64,000 bases of DNA from Microbacterium sp. YJN-G (lineage in GTDB: Bacteria > Actinomycetota > Actinomycetes > Actinomycetales > Microbacteriaceae). The position numbers were made by a program, and so were the translations under genes. Positions 8,785-17,905 of this stretch are shown here, in pieces (positions within the stretch are counted from its first letter, which is position 1; each line of letters opens with the position of its first letter). The notes below the pieces were generated by a model. The model saw only the letters and a program-made list of their open reading frames with translations. It made no database searches and was not told where the DNA came from. The stretch lies in the NCBI RefSeq assembly GCF_015040615.1, contig NZ_CP060402.1:2976001-3040000 (forward strand), given 5' to 3'.

Positions 8785-10080
8785 TCAGTTCATCGCGAAC
8801 TCGACGTTGGCCTGAGCCTCGTCGAGCGCATCCTCGATGCTGGTGCCGCCGATGACCTTGGTCATCGCGGCGCTGACCGCGTCGCGACCTTCGAAGAAGT
8901 AGACGCCGGTGTTGCTGCTGGGCACCTTGGCCCCGAACTCGATGACCTTCTGGAAGATGGGCTGTCCGCCGAAGAACGCGCTCGGCTCGGCGTACACGCT
9001 GCTGTCGCCTGCGGGGATCCAGTTCGCGACCGCGCCGGCCTTCGGCAGGATCGTGTCGTAGAAGTCGGTCGACCCCGCGAAGGTCGAAGCCAGGAAGTCT
9101 GCCGCGAGCTTCGCGTCGCCGGTGGAGCTGATCGCCCACGACGAGCCTCCGTTGGCGGAATAGTTCGTGGCGTCGGGCACGCCATCGAGCTTCGGCAGGT
9201 CGGTGATGGCCCACTTGCCGGCCTGGTCCTCAGCGGTCTGGATCGACCCGGCGATCCAGATGCCGTTGATGGTGCCCGCGACCGAGCCGTTCACGAAGCT
9301 GCTGATGTACTCGTCCCAGGAGTTCACCTCGACGAACACGCCGGACTCGACCAGCTCGGTGTACACCTTGATGGCGTCGATCAGCACGTCGTTGTCAGCG
9401 ATCGTCGGCTGGCCGTCCTCGTCGAACAGGCTCCCCCCGGCGGACTGCAGGATGATCGACAGCAGATCCGACGAGCCGGCGATGCCGGAGAGCAGCGGCT
9501 TGCCGGTCTTGGCCAGCACGTCCTCGCCCTTGGCGATGAAGTCGTCCCAGGTGGTGTCGGTGAAGTCGTCGACGGTGTAGCCGGCCTGCTCGAGCACGTC
9601 GGTGCGCAGGGCCGAGACCGCGGTGCCCGAGTCGAAGGGCACGCCGTAGTTGACGTCGTCGATCGTGGAGTATGCGGTGACGCTCTTGGGGAACTCCGAG
9701 AAGTCGATGTCGGAGTCGGCGTAGTCACCGAACACGTCGGGATAGTTGATGACGTTCTTCTGGAACGCGGTGTTCTGCATCAGGAAGATGTCGGGCAGCT
9801 CGTCGAACTGCTGCGACTGGGCGATGGTGGTGAGCTTGGCCTGCAGGTCGTCCCAGGGCGTCTCCACGATCTTCAGCTCGAAGTCGGGATGGTCCTTCTG
9901 GTAGACCTTCTCGGCCTCCTTCATCGCGTAGATGTTGAACGACGGATCCCAGGCCCAGACCGTCAGTGTGTTGCCGTCGCCTGAGGCCTCGGCGTCACCG
10001 CCGCTGCCGCATGCGGTCAGCGCGAACAGGGGAAGGATCGCCGCGGCGGCCATCGCCGCAGCCTTTGTCATGCGCTTCAT
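8785..10080 (-). CDS. Sugar ABC transporter substrate-binding lipoprotein (CUT1)
   Basis: A 431-residue family-1 solute-binding protein. The signal peptide ends in lipobox LTAC with the lipidated Cys at residue 24, followed by a Gly/Ser/Asp linker and the mature domain (NTLTVWAWDPSFN...). The C-terminal part keeps the family block NGIWIAGSIQTA. Exported and anchored outside the membrane, it should present a galactose-containing oligosaccharide to the two permeases encoded downstream; this substrate is inferred from lacZ in the same operon. ATG 10080 follows GAGAGGACA. Confidence 0.94.
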   Translation of the reverse strand: MKRMTKAAAMAAAAILPLFALTACGSGGDAEASGDGNTLTVWAWDPSFNIYAMKEAEKVYQKDHPDFELKIVETPWDDLQAKLTTIAQSQQFDELPDIFLMQNTAFQKNVINYPDVFGDYADSDIDFSEFPKSVTAYSTIDDVNYGVPFDSGTAVSALRTDVLEQAGYTVDDFTDTTWDDFIAKGEDVLAKTGKPLLSGIAGSSDLLSIILQSAGGSLFDEDGQPTIADNDVLIDAIKVYTELVESGVFVEVNSWDEYISSFVNGSVAGTINGIWIAGSIQTAEDQAGKWAITDLPKLDGVPDATNYSANGGSSWAISSTGDAKLAADFLASTFAGSTDFYDTILPKAGAVANWIPAGDSSVYAEPSAFFGGQPIFQKVIEFGAKVPSSNTGVYFFEGRDAVSAAMTKVIGGTSIEDALDEAQANVEFAMN

Positions 10081-10162
10081 CGAAGCATGTCCTCTCGGGG
10101 GGATTCACGTGGCCACGGAACGACTCCTCGGCCCTGCCGTGACGTTCGCGTCACTGGCAACT

Positions 10163-10188
10163 CCAAAATGATCACGTAAACATTTTGG
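10163..10188 (-). promoter_or_regulatory. Operator candidate for the beta-galactoside operon
   Basis: CCAAAATG and CATTTTGG form a perfect 8-bp inverted repeat around a 10-base spacer holding an ACGT core (TCACGTAAA), about 85 bp upstream of the binding-protein start. An AT-rich palindrome in the only intergenic region of the operon fits a repressor site, most simply for the LacI protein at 2810-3862. Confidence 0.55.
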
Positions 10189-10248
10189 TTGAAGCAAGTT
10201 CCGTTACACGATCGTGACCTGCGATCAGCGCTCTGACTTCTCTGTGAA

Positions 10249-10272
10249 GGGCTCGGGACGGACCACGAGCCC
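10249..10272 (-). terminator. Possible terminator after the prp/thiolase operon
   Basis: GGGCTCG / CGAGCCC is a 7-bp stem with a 10-base loop, 19 bp beyond the thiolase stop. There is no T-tract on the minus strand, so it may be a weak or Rho-assisted terminator. Between it and the palindrome at 10163 nothing else is recognisable. Confidence 0.4.
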
Positions 10273-10290
10273 CCTTGGGCACTTGTGCGC

Positions 10291-11472
10291 TCAGCCGCGC
10301 TTGAGCAGCGCCGCGAGCGCCTGCCCGCCGCCGATGCACATGGTGACGATCGCGTACTCGCCGCCGGTGCGCTGCAGCCTGAGCGCCGCGCGCACGGTCA
10401 GGATGGCACCGGTGGCGCCGACCGGATGCCCGAGCGCGATCGCGCCGCCGTACGGGTTCACCCGAGCGGGGTCGAGTCCGGTGTCGCGGATGACGGCGAG
10501 GGCCTGCGAGGCGAAGGCCTCGTTCAGCTCCACCGTCGACACCTCGGCGGGCGTCAGCCCGGTCTGCGCGAACAGCTTCTTCAGCGCGAGGGTGGGCGCG
10601 TAGCCCATGATCTCGGGCTCGAGCGCCGCGGTGGTGACCGCCTCGATCGTGGCGAGCACCGGTGCGCCCTCGGCGCGGGCGTCGGCCTCGCGCATGAGCA
10701 CGGTCGCCGCTCCGCCGTCGTTGATGCCCGAGGCGTTGCCGGCGGTGACGGTGCCGTCCTTCGCGAACGCCGACGGCAGCCCGGCGAGCGCCTCGAGGGT
10801 GGTGTCGGGGCGCGGATGCTCGTCCCTCGACACCTGCACGGGCCGGCGGCCCGAGGTGGTGACCTCGACGATCTCCTCGGCGAACGCCGCCTGTGCGGCA
10901 TCCGTCGCGGCACGGCGCTGGGACTCCAGCGCGAACGCGTCCTGCTCGGCGCGGCCGATGCCGAACCGCTCGGCGACGTTCTCGGCGGTGACGCCCATGT
11001 GCTTGTTCGAGAACGGGTCGGTGAGCATCGCGATCGTGCCGTCGACGAGCGAGCGGTCGCCGAGCCGGTCGTTGAAGCGCGCGTTGAAGTCGTAGAACGG
11101 CATCCGGGTCATGTTCTCGGCGCCGCCGGCGACGACGACGTCGGTGCTGCCCCAGAGCAGCTCCTGCGCACCCGACCAGATCGCCTGCAGGCCCGAGCCG
11201 CACAGCCGGTTGACGGTGAACGCCGGGGTGTTCACGTCGAGGCCGGCGGCCAGGGCGATGCGGCGTGAGATGTAGGCGTCTCCGGCGACCTGGCCGATCG
11301 TGCCGATGACGACCTCGCCGACGCGGTCCTTGTCGATGCCCGAGCGGCGCAGCGCCTCGACGGCCGCCGCCGCACCGAGCTCATGCGCGGGGGTGTCCTT
11401 GAACGCGCCGCCGAACCGCCCGACGGGCGTGCGGGCACCGGCGACGATCGCGACCTTCTGCCGCTCGGTCAT
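10291..11472 (-). CDS. Acetyl-CoA C-acyltransferase (thiolase)
   Basis: A 393-residue thiolase with all catalytic residues: nucleophile C91 (RLCGSG), H349 (GHPVGATG) and C379 (CIGGGQ). It either condenses acyl-CoAs or cleaves 3-ketoacyl-CoA. The ATG is fused to the prpC stop (TGATG), so it is translationally coupled as the last gene of the 2-methylcitrate operon. That position suggests supply of propionyl-CoA or acetyl-CoA from a 3-ketoacyl-CoA such as 3-ketovaleryl-CoA, or handling of product acetyl-CoA; sequence alone cannot separate biosynthetic from degradative thiolase. Confidence 0.93.
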   Translation of the reverse strand: MTERQKVAIVAGARTPVGRFGGAFKDTPAHELGAAAAVEALRRSGIDKDRVGEVVIGTIGQVAGDAYISRRIALAAGLDVNTPAFTVNRLCGSGLQAIWSGAQELLWGSTDVVVAGGAENMTRMPFYDFNARFNDRLGDRSLVDGTIAMLTDPFSNKHMGVTAENVAERFGIGRAEQDAFALESQRRAATDAAQAAFAEEIVEVTTSGRRPVQVSRDEHPRPDTTLEALAGLPSAFAKDGTVTAGNASGINDGGAATVLMREADARAEGAPVLATIEAVTTAALEPEIMGYAPTLALKKLFAQTGLTPAEVSTVELNEAFASQALAVIRDTGLDPARVNPYGGAIALGHPVGATGAILTVRAALRLQRTGGEYAIVTMCIGGGQALAALLKRG

Positions 11473-12656
11473 CAGCTCGCCGCCTCTTCGGGGCGCTCCT
11501 GCACCGCGATGGCCGCCGTGTCGGGCTCGTACTCGTCGATGTGCCGTTCGTCGACGCCGTTGTAAGCCGACAGCGGGCGGATCAGCGCGTTCGACGCCTG
11601 CTGCTCGAGCACGTGCGCGGTCCAGCCGGTCACCCGCGCGGCGATGAACAGCGGGGTGAAGGTGAGCGTGTCGAAGCCGATCAGGTTGTACGCCGGGCCC
11701 GACGGGTAGTCGAGGTTCGGATAGATGCCCTTGCGGGCGACGAACTCGCTCTCGAGGGTGTCGTACAGCTCGGCGACCTCGGGCCGGTCATAGTGCTCGA
11801 CGAGGGTGTCGAGGGCGGCCTTCATGGTCGGCACGCGCGAGTCTCCGCGCTTGTAGACCCGGTGGCCGAAGCCCATGATCTTGCGCTTCTCGGCGAGCGC
11901 GGCATCCAGCCAGCCCTTCACCTCGGATGCCGAGCCGATCTCGTCGAAGATGTGCATGACGGCCTCGTTGGCGCCGCCGTGCAGCGGGCCCTTCAGCGCC
12001 CCGATCGCCCCGACGACCGCGGAATAGATGTCGCTGAGCGTGGAGGTGATCACCCGGGCCGTGAAGGTCGAGGCGTTGAACGAGTGCTCGGCGTAGAGGA
12101 TCATCGAGCGGTTGAAGGCCTCGACGACCACGGGCTCGGGCTCTTCGCCGAAGGTCAGCCAGAGGAAGTTCGCCGCATAGTCGAGGTCGTCGCGCGACTC
12201 GATCAGCGCCTGGCCGCGGCGGCGCCGCTGGCCGTAGGCCACGATCGCCGGCAGCACCGCGAACAGCTTCAGGCTGCGCTCGAGGTTCTGCTCGGGGGTG
12301 CCGACCGCGTCGAGCACGTTGCCCGTGCCGGCGGTCGCGATCGCGCCGATCACGCTGACCGCGGTGCGCACCTCGTCCATCGGGTGCGCATCCAGCGGCA
12401 GAGCGTCGATGGCGTTCTTCACCTTCTCGGGCAGTGCGCGGTTCGCGCGCTCGGTCGCGCGGAACTGCGCCAGCTGCTCGGCGGTCGGCAGCTCGCCGTG
12501 CCAGAGCAGGTAGGCGACCGCCTCGAACGGCTGCGTGGCCGCCAGCTCCTGCACCGGATAGCCGCGGTACAGCAGGCTGTTGGTCTCGGGGTTGACCTTG
12601 CTGATCGCCGTCTCGTCGGCGACGACCCCGGCCAGGCCCTTCTTGATGTCGGTCAT
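11472..12656 (-). CDS. prpC: 2-methylcitrate synthase
   Basis: Condenses propionyl-CoA with oxaloacetate to 2-methylcitrate. The 394-residue protein has the citrate-synthase catalytic His residues H226 (GPLHGGANE) and H265 (GFGHRVYK). It is shorter than hexameric housekeeping citrate synthase and sits between prpB and a thiolase, which favours 2-methylcitrate synthase over a TCA enzyme. AAAGGAG precedes the ATG and the gap from prpB is 34 bp. Some PrpC enzymes also accept acetyl-CoA. Confidence 0.94.
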   Translation of the reverse strand: MTDIKKGLAGVVADETAISKVNPETNSLLYRGYPVQELAATQPFEAVAYLLWHGELPTAEQLAQFRATERANRALPEKVKNAIDALPLDAHPMDEVRTAVSVIGAIATAGTGNVLDAVGTPEQNLERSLKLFAVLPAIVAYGQRRRRGQALIESRDDLDYAANFLWLTFGEEPEPVVVEAFNRSMILYAEHSFNASTFTARVITSTLSDIYSAVVGAIGALKGPLHGGANEAVMHIFDEIGSASEVKGWLDAALAEKRKIMGFGHRVYKRGDSRVPTMKAALDTLVEHYDRPEVAELYDTLESEFVARKGIYPNLDYPSGPAYNLIGFDTLTFTPLFIAARVTGWTAHVLEQQASNALIRPLSAYNGVDERHIDEYEPDTAAIAVQERPEEAAS

Positions 12657-12690
12657 CGTGTGCTCCTTTGCATGCCCGTGGTGCGACCGG

Positions 12691-13590
12691 TCAGCGGTCG
12701 ATCGTGAAGTTGAACACTCCCGAGTCGAAGTGGTTGTAGGACTCGTAGTCGATCAGGTCGTACAGGTCGGCGCGGTGCTGCATCTCGCCGAGCTTCGACG
12801 TCAGGTGCCCCTCGTCGTTCAGCGTATCCAGCGCACGGCCCGCCGCGCCCATCGCGATGCGCAGCAGCGAGACCGGCCAGATGACGATGTTCACGCCGAC
12901 GTCGCGCAGCTGGTCGGCAGAGAACAGCTCGCTCTTGCCGAACTCGGTCATGTTGGCCAGGATCGGCACGTCGACGGCATCCCGGATCGCCGCGAACTCC
13001 TCGAGCGACCGCATCGCCTCGGGGAAGATCGCGTCGGCGCCGGCATCCACCAGCGCCTTGGCGCGGTCCTTCGCCGCCTCGAGCCCCTCGACGGCGGCGA
13101 TGTCGGTGCGCGCCATCACGAGGAAGTTCTCGTCACGTCGCGCGTCGACCGCGGCCCGGATGCGCTTGAGCGCGGTCTGCTCGTCGACGACGGCCTTGCC
13201 GTCGAGGTGGCCGCAGCGCTTGGGGTTGATCTGGTCCTCGATGTGCGCGCCGGCGAGGCCGGCATCCTCGAGGGTCTGGATCGTGCGGGCGACGTTCATC
13301 GGCTCGCCGAAGCCGGTGTCGGCGTCGATGATCGCCGGCAGCTCGGTCATCCGGGCGATCTGCTGACCGCGGCCGGCCACCTCGGTGAGGGTGGTCAGCC
13401 CGATGTCGGGCAGGCCCAGGTCGGCCGAGAGCACGGCGCCCGAGATGTAGACGCCCTCGAAGCCCTTGCGCTCGATGAGCCGAGCGCTCAGCGGGTTGAA
13501 CGCACCCGGAAAGCGCAGCAGTTCGCCCGAGCGCAGCCGCTCGCGGAACTGCCGGCGCTTCTCGTGCGCGGGGGTGGTGGAGTAGAGCAT
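12691..13590 (-). CDS. prpB: 2-methylisocitrate lyase
   Basis: Splits 2-methylisocitrate into pyruvate and succinate, the last step of the cycle. The 299-residue PEP mutase/isocitrate lyase barrel carries the catalytic loop PKRCGHLDGK with Cys 126 and the metal-binding run IIDADTGFGEP near residue 88. The chosen start is ATG 13590, which shares one base with the prpD stop (TGATG). The frame is open far upstream across prpD; that extension has no family similarity and was dropped. Confidence 0.95.
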   Translation of the reverse strand: MLYSTTPAHEKRRQFRERLRSGELLRFPGAFNPLSARLIERKGFEGVYISGAVLSADLGLPDIGLTTLTEVAGRGQQIARMTELPAIIDADTGFGEPMNVARTIQTLEDAGLAGAHIEDQINPKRCGHLDGKAVVDEQTALKRIRAAVDARRDENFLVMARTDIAAVEGLEAAKDRAKALVDAGADAIFPEAMRSLEEFAAIRDAVDVPILANMTEFGKSELFSADQLRDVGVNIVIWPVSLLRIAMGAAGRALDTLNDEGHLTSKLGEMQHRADLYDLIDYESYNHFDSGVFNFTIDR

Positions 13591-15113
13591 CAGAACAGCC
13601 CCTTCGGAGCATCCGCGCCGAGCACGCTCGCCTTCGCGACGATCGACAGCTCGCCGACCTCGTCGGCGGTCAGCTCGGGCAGCCGCTGCACCAGCGACAG
13701 GAAGCGCTCGATCTCGGCGGCATCCAGCACCGGGGCGGCGAGGATGCGGAACTTGCGGATGTACTGCTCGCGGCCGAACGGGCGCGCACCGAGCGGGTGC
13801 GCGTCGGCGACGGCGATCTCGTCGACCACGGTCGAGCCGTCGGCGAGCGTGATCTCCACGCGACCGCCGAACGCCTTCTCGTCGGGGTCGATGGAGTGGT
13901 AGCGGCGGGTCCACTCGGCATCCTCTGCGGTGGTCACCTTGTGCCACAGCTCGACGGTGTCGGCGCGGCCCGCGCGCTCGGGGGTGTACGAGTCGACGTG
14001 GTGCCAGGTGCCGTCCTGCAGCGCGACCGCGAAGATGTACGGGATCGAGTGGTCGAGCGTCTCGCGGGATGCCGTCGGGTCGTACTTCTGCGGGTCGTTG
14101 GCTCCCGAGCCGATCACGTAGTGCGTGTGGTGGCTGGTGTGGATGACGATGCTCTCGATGTTCGCGGGGTCGCGCAGCTCGGGGCGCTCGTTGCCGAGGC
14201 GGCGAGCGAGGTCGATGAGGGCCTGCGCCTGGTACTCGGCCGAGTGCTCCTTGGTGTACGTGTCGAGGATGGCCCGCTTGGCCTCGCCGGCGGCGGGCAG
14301 CGGCACATCGTAGGCGGCATCCGGCCCGTCGAGCATCCACGCGATCACGCCGTCTTCGCCTTCGTAGATCGGCGACGGCGAGGTCTGGCCGCGCATGGCG
14401 CGGTCGACGGCCTCGACGGCCATCTTTCCGGCGAAGGCCGGGGCGTGCGCCTTCCACGTCGAGATCTCGCCCTTGCGGCTCTGCCGGGTGGCGGTGGTGG
14501 TGTGCAGCGCCTGGCCGACGGCCTGGTAGATCGTCTCGGTGTCGAGGCCGAGCAGGGTGCCGATGCCGGCGGCGGCCGAGGGGCCGAGGTGGGCGACGTG
14601 GTCGATCTTGTGCTTGTGCAGGCAGATCGCGCGCACCAGGTCGACCTGGATCTCGTAGCCGGTCGCGATGCCGCGCACGAGCGCGCGACCGTCGGCGCCG
14701 ACGTGCTGCGCGACCGCGAGGATCGGCGGGATGTTGTCGCCGGGGTGCGAGTAGTCGGCCGCGAGGAAGGTGTCGTGGTAGTCGAGCTCGCGCACCGCGA
14801 CGCCGTTCGCCCACGCCGCCCACTCGGGGCTGGTGCGCTTCTCGAGTGCGGCGCCGAAGATGTTCGCGCCCTTGCCGCCGGTGGATGCCGGGTGCGTGAA
14901 CGCCTGCGCACGGGCCGCGACGATGGGTGCACGGGTGAGGGACGCCGCGGCCACGGACGCGTTGTCGATGATGCGGTTGATGATCATGTCGACGACCTCG
15001 GGCTCGACCTCGACCGGGTCGGTCGCGACCTCGGCGATCTTCCAGGCCAGCTGCTGCTCGCGGGGAAGGTCCTCTTCGCTCTTGTAGACGCGGACGTGGT
15101 GGCTGACGGTCAT
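13590..15113 (-). CDS. prpD: 2-methylcitrate dehydratase
   Basis: Dehydrates 2-methylcitrate to 2-methylaconitate. At 507 residues it matches the cofactor-free PrpD/MmgE family, with the blocks [20 protein letters not shown] and [11 protein letters not shown]. Cofactor-free PrpD forms can in some organisms complete the isomerisation alone; no acnD/prpF pair is present here. ATG 15113 is fused with the stop of the upstream GntR gene (ATGA), so regulator and enzymes form one transcript. Confidence 0.95.
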   Translation of the reverse strand: MTVSHHVRVYKSEEDLPREQQLAWKIAEVATDPVEVEPEVVDMIINRIIDNASVAAASLTRAPIVAARAQAFTHPASTGGKGANIFGAALEKRTSPEWAAWANGVAVRELDYHDTFLAADYSHPGDNIPPILAVAQHVGADGRALVRGIATGYEIQVDLVRAICLHKHKIDHVAHLGPSAAAGIGTLLGLDTETIYQAVGQALHTTTATRQSRKGEISTWKAHAPAFAGKMAVEAVDRAMRGQTSPSPIYEGEDGVIAWMLDGPDAAYDVPLPAAGEAKRAILDTYTKEHSAEYQAQALIDLARRLGNERPELRDPANIESIVIHTSHHTHYVIGSGANDPQKYDPTASRETLDHSIPYIFAVALQDGTWHHVDSYTPERAGRADTVELWHKVTTAEDAEWTRRYHSIDPDEKAFGGRVEITLADGSTVVDEIAVADAHPLGARPFGREQYIRKFRILAAPVLDAAEIERFLSLVQRLPELTADEVGELSIVAKASVLGADAPKGLF

Positions 15114-15796
15114 GACTGCCCTCTGTTCGAAGTGTGGTCGGGATTCTGGATGCTGTCGAGGATGCTGGTGAGCGCGTTGCGCAGGTGCACGTGCGTGGCA
15201 TGCGCGGCCAGGTCGCCGTCGCGTTCGGCGAGCGCCTCGGCGATGAGCCGGTGCTCGGCGACCGATGCCGCCAGCCGCTCGGGTTTGTCCCTGGCCATGC
15301 GCCGCACGCGCACGAGGTGCGTGCGCACCGTGCGCAGGGCGGCGGCGATGTAGTCGTTGGCGACGGCCGCGTCGACGGCCGCATCGAAGCGGGCGATGAG
15401 CGCGTAGTAGTCGTCGCGTCCCGTCGTCGCGTCAAGGGATGCCGCGGCTGCCGCGAACTCGCCGGCCAGAGCCGCGAACAACTCGGCATCGCCGCGTTCT
15501 GCGGCCAGACGGGCGGCGGACTCCTCCAGGGCACGGCGGATCTCGAAGAGGGAACGGATGTCGTCGGCGTCGATGTCGGTGACGACCGTGACCCGCGGGG
15601 ACTGCTGCTCGACGAGCCCGTCGGCGCTGAGCTGCTGGAGCGCCTCGCGGAGCGGGGTGCGGCTGACGCCGAGGCGGGCGGCCTGCTCGACCTCCGCGAG
15701 AACAGTCCCGGGCGCGAGCGCGCCGGACTGGATCTCCTCCAGCAGAGTCGCATAGGCGCGATCACTGGCTCGGGTGCGCTCGACGGTGGTGCTCAC
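15110..15796 (-). CDS. GntR-family (FCD) regulator of the methylcitrate operon
   Basis: A 228-residue GntR protein: winged helix at about residues 12-75 ([21 protein letters not shown]) followed by an all-helical FCD-like effector domain. It is the first gene of the operon, directly coupled to prpD. The start is taken as GTG 15796; an in-frame GTG at 15832 lies upstream of the TGTATACA element and is less likely. Two TGTATACA-type half-palindromes precede it, so negative autoregulation with induction by a propionate-derived acid is the simplest model. Actinobacteria often use MerR-type or RamB control instead. Confidence 0.88.
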   Translation of the reverse strand: MSTTVERTRASDRAYATLLEEIQSGALAPGTVLAEVEQAARLGVSRTPLREALQQLSADGLVEQQSPRVTVVTDIDADDIRSLFEIRRALEESAARLAAERGDAELFAALAGEFAAAAASLDATTGRDDYYALIARFDAAVDAAVANDYIAAALRTVRTHLVRVRRMARDKPERLAASVAEHRLIAEALAERDGDLAAHATHVHLRNALTSILDSIQNPDHTSNRGQS

Positions 15797-15804
15797 ATGG
15801 TTAG

Positions 15805-15864
15805 TGTATACATAAATGATCGCGAGCCGCACCGGTTGGGATCTGAGGCCGAATAACGTATACA
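15805..15864 (-). promoter_or_regulatory. Paired GntR operators of the prp operon
   Basis: TGTATACA (15805-15812, perfect palindrome) and CGTATACA (15857-15864) are 52 bp apart start to start, about five helical turns. GTATAC cores are typical of FCD-type GntR sites. The first overlaps the likely leader just before the regulator start. Confidence 0.6.
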
Positions 15865-15873
15865 GCGGGTACG

Positions 15874-16239
15874 TCAGGCAGCGTGAGTCTCGCTTTCGTA
15901 CAGCCCGATCGAGTTGCCGTCCGGATCACTGATCACGGCCCACCAGCTGCTCTCACTGATCGGCCGCCTCTCCATCAGCAGCGTCGCGCCAGCGTCCAGG
16001 GCCTTCGCCACGGTGTCGTCGATCGAGTCGACCTCCACGTAAGAGCGCGGTTGCGTGAAGTCGTCGCTGCGCGGCGCGAGTCCGCCGCCGCTGATCTTGT
16101 TGGGCGCCTGCCACATCGGGTATCCCTCGTAGCCGGGCATCTCCGCGATCTGCCAGCCGAACAGTCCGGAGTAGAACGCCTGCGCGCGCTCCAGATCGCT
16201 CACCGGGATGTCGATGTGCGTGATGTCGCCGTGTGCCAT
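15874..16239 (-). CDS. VOC-superfamily (glyoxalase/bleomycin-resistance fold) protein
   Basis: A 121-residue protein with a single pair of beta-alpha-beta-beta-beta modules: ITHIDIPVSDLERAQAFYSGLFGW at the N terminus and WAVISDPDGNSIGLYES at the C terminus. H8 and E115 sit where metal ligands occur in glyoxalase-like VOC enzymes, but the other two ligands are not obvious. ATG 16239 follows GAGAGGAA. Substrate unknown. The neighbours (prp operon regulator, EamA exporter) do not define a role. Confidence 0.85.
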   Translation of the reverse strand: MAHGDITHIDIPVSDLERAQAFYSGLFGWQIAEMPGYEGYPMWQAPNKISGGGLAPRSDDFTQPRSYVEVDSIDDTVAKALDAGATLLMERRPISESSWWAVISDPDGNSIGLYESETHAA

Positions 16240-16316
16240 GTCGGTTCCTCTCGTGCGAGCGGGCCGGTGCCGTGCGGACGCCGGCAGGGCAAGTCTCGCT
16301 CCGGTCGCGACGGCGA

Positions 16317-17309
16317 TCAAGAGGGTTCGGCGAACTCCTCATCCGGCACCGCGAGTGCGGGATCTCCTGCCCCAGATGCCGCGGGTTCGCCGAGTTTCAC
16401 GACGACGACTCCGGCCAGCACCAGAGCCGCGCCGACGCCCTGCAGGAGGTTGGGCAGCTGCCCGAGCAGCAGCCATCCGAACAGCAGCGCGGCAACGACT
16501 TCGGCGAGCGCGATGAACGACGCCAGCCGCGATCCGAGCAGCCGGGTCGACGCGATCCCGAGCACGTATGCGAGCGCCGTCGCGATGACCCCGATCGCCA
16601 GCACCGGCACGAACCAGGGCACGGTTCCGAACCGGTAGGCGACGTCATCCGTGTTCCACGCCATCGGCAGGATGCCGACAAGACCGGCGACCGTGAGCCC
16701 GAAGGCGCCGACCAGAAGACCGCAACCTGCGAGCGCGATCGGCGGCAGACCGGTATCGCTCCTGCCGGAGAGCAGGAAGTACGCCGCGGCGCCCACCATC
16801 GCACCGAACGCCCAGAGGATCCCACCCGCATCGACGCTGCGCCCCGACAGCACGTCGAGCATCAGCACGAGCCCGGCGAACGCGATGAGCGCGCCCAGGA
16901 TGCTGCGCCTGGTCGGCTTCTCACCGCGACGGATCCACAACCACAGCACCACCGCGATCGGCGCGGTGTACTCGATGAGCAGCGCCAGTCCGACATCCAT
17001 CACGGCGACGGCCTGGAAGTAGAACAGCTGCGTCGCGGTCACCGCGAGCAGTCCGTACGCGGCGATCATTCCGAGATTGCGACGCAGCAGGCTCCAGCGC
17101 CCGCGCAGCGCGACAACCGTCGGCACCAGCAGCACGAGCGCGGCCACCCAGATGCGCACCGTGACCGCCGCCCCGGGCGTCCAGCCGGCATCGATCAGTC
17201 CGCGCGCCCAGGCGCCCGACATCCCGAACGCGAGCGCAGCCGCGATCGCGAGCGGCAACCCGAGCCGCAACCCCGAGCGCGGGCCACCGTCATTTGCCAC
17301 AGTGCTCAT
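16317..17309 (-). CDS. EamA/DMT-family metabolite exporter
   Basis: A 330-residue membrane protein with ten predicted segments in two EamA repeats of five, the usual DMT topology. A positively charged loop (RRGEKPTRRS) lies near the centre and a soluble Ala/Pro-rich tail ends the protein. Such carriers export amino acids or related metabolites; the substrate cannot be read from sequence. The start is ATG 17309, and the gene is divergent from a CGNR-type regulator with only 39 bp between starts, an arrangement typical of a transporter controlled by the adjacent regulator. Confidence 0.9.
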   Translation of the reverse strand: MSTVANDGGPRSGLRLGLPLAIAAALAFGMSGAWARGLIDAGWTPGAAVTVRIWVAALVLLVPTVVALRGRWSLLRRNLGMIAAYGLLAVTATQLFYFQAVAVMDVGLALLIEYTAPIAVVLWLWIRRGEKPTRRSILGALIAFAGLVLMLDVLSGRSVDAGGILWAFGAMVGAAAYFLLSGRSDTGLPPIALAGCGLLVGAFGLTVAGLVGILPMAWNTDDVAYRFGTVPWFVPVLAIGVIATALAYVLGIASTRLLGSRLASFIALAEVVAALLFGWLLLGQLPNLLQGVGAALVLAGVVVVKLGEPAASGAGDPALAVPDEEFAEPS

Positions 17310-17315
17310 GACCGA

Positions 17316-17346
17316 TGACACTAGCCGCAGGCGATGTAAGGTGTCA
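17316..17346. promoter_or_regulatory. Inverted repeat in the EamA/CGNR divergent gap
   Basis: TGACAC (17316-17321) and GTGTCA (17341-17346) are inverted across 19 bp within a 39-bp gap that must hold both promoters. A binding site for the CGNR protein is inferred. The +strand copy immediately precedes the CGNR start codon. Confidence 0.4.
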
Positions 17347-17348
17347 AC

Positions 17349-17879
17349 ATGATCTTCACCGATGACACGGTCGAGGCGATGCGCGCTGCCGTCCACCTCG
17401 TGAACAGCGCCGAGGATCCCGACACGCTCGCTTCGGCAGAAGACGTCGAGTCCTTCCTCGAGACGTTCCCGTATACGGGGCGGATCGACCATGACGCCGC
17501 AGAGTTGGCCGAGCTCCGAGCACTCCGTCCGCGCTTGCGCCGGATGCTGCTCGCGTCGCGGGACGAGATGGTCGACGGCATCAATCACGCACTGCGCGAC
17601 GTGCGATTCGACGCGCACGTCGTCCGGCACGACGGCGCCGACTGGCACCTTCACGCCGTCGCCGACGATCGGCCGCTCCCCGAGCGCATCCTCGCCGAGA
17701 CCGCTATGGCGCTTCTCGACGTCGTGCGCGCCGACGAGGGCAGCCGCCTCACGGTGTGCGCCGACGAGGAATGCGAAGGCGTCGTCCTCGACCTCTCCCG
17801 CAACCGTTCGCGCCGATACTGCTCGACCGCGTGCACGAACCGCAACGCCGTCGCCGCGTACCGCGCGCGGCGAAGCTGA
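17349..17879 (+). CDS. CGNR zinc-finger transcriptional regulator (ABATE domain)
   Basis: A 176-residue protein: N-terminal ABATE/RsfG-like helical domain, then a C-terminal treble-clef finger with Cys 137, 142, 158 and 162. The eponymous CGNR tetrad reads CTNR (162-165) and is followed by the usual NAVAAYRARR helix. Members are presumed ligand-responsive DNA-binding regulators of adjacent transporters or enzymes. The divergent EamA exporter is the likely target. ATG 17349 follows AAGGTG. Confidence 0.88.
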   Translation: MIFTDDTVEAMRAAVHLVNSAEDPDTLASAEDVESFLETFPYTGRIDHDAAELAELRALRPRLRRMLLASRDEMVDGINHALRDVRFDAHVVRHDGADWHLHAVADDRPLPERILAETAMALLDVVRADEGSRLTVCADEECEGVVLDLSRNRSRRYCSTACTNRNAVAAYRARRS

Positions 17880-17905
17880 GGGCTCGCTGCCTTCATCACA
17901 GCCGG

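Noticed and set aside
11472-12656. Housekeeping citrate synthase
   Set aside because: The gene is cotranscribed with prpD and prpB, and the protein has the length of 2-methylcitrate synthase.
13591-15765. A frame extending prpB upstream across prpD
   Set aside because: No similarity to any lyase; Arg/Pro/Ser-rich shadow of prpD. The TGATG junction sets the prpB start at 13590.
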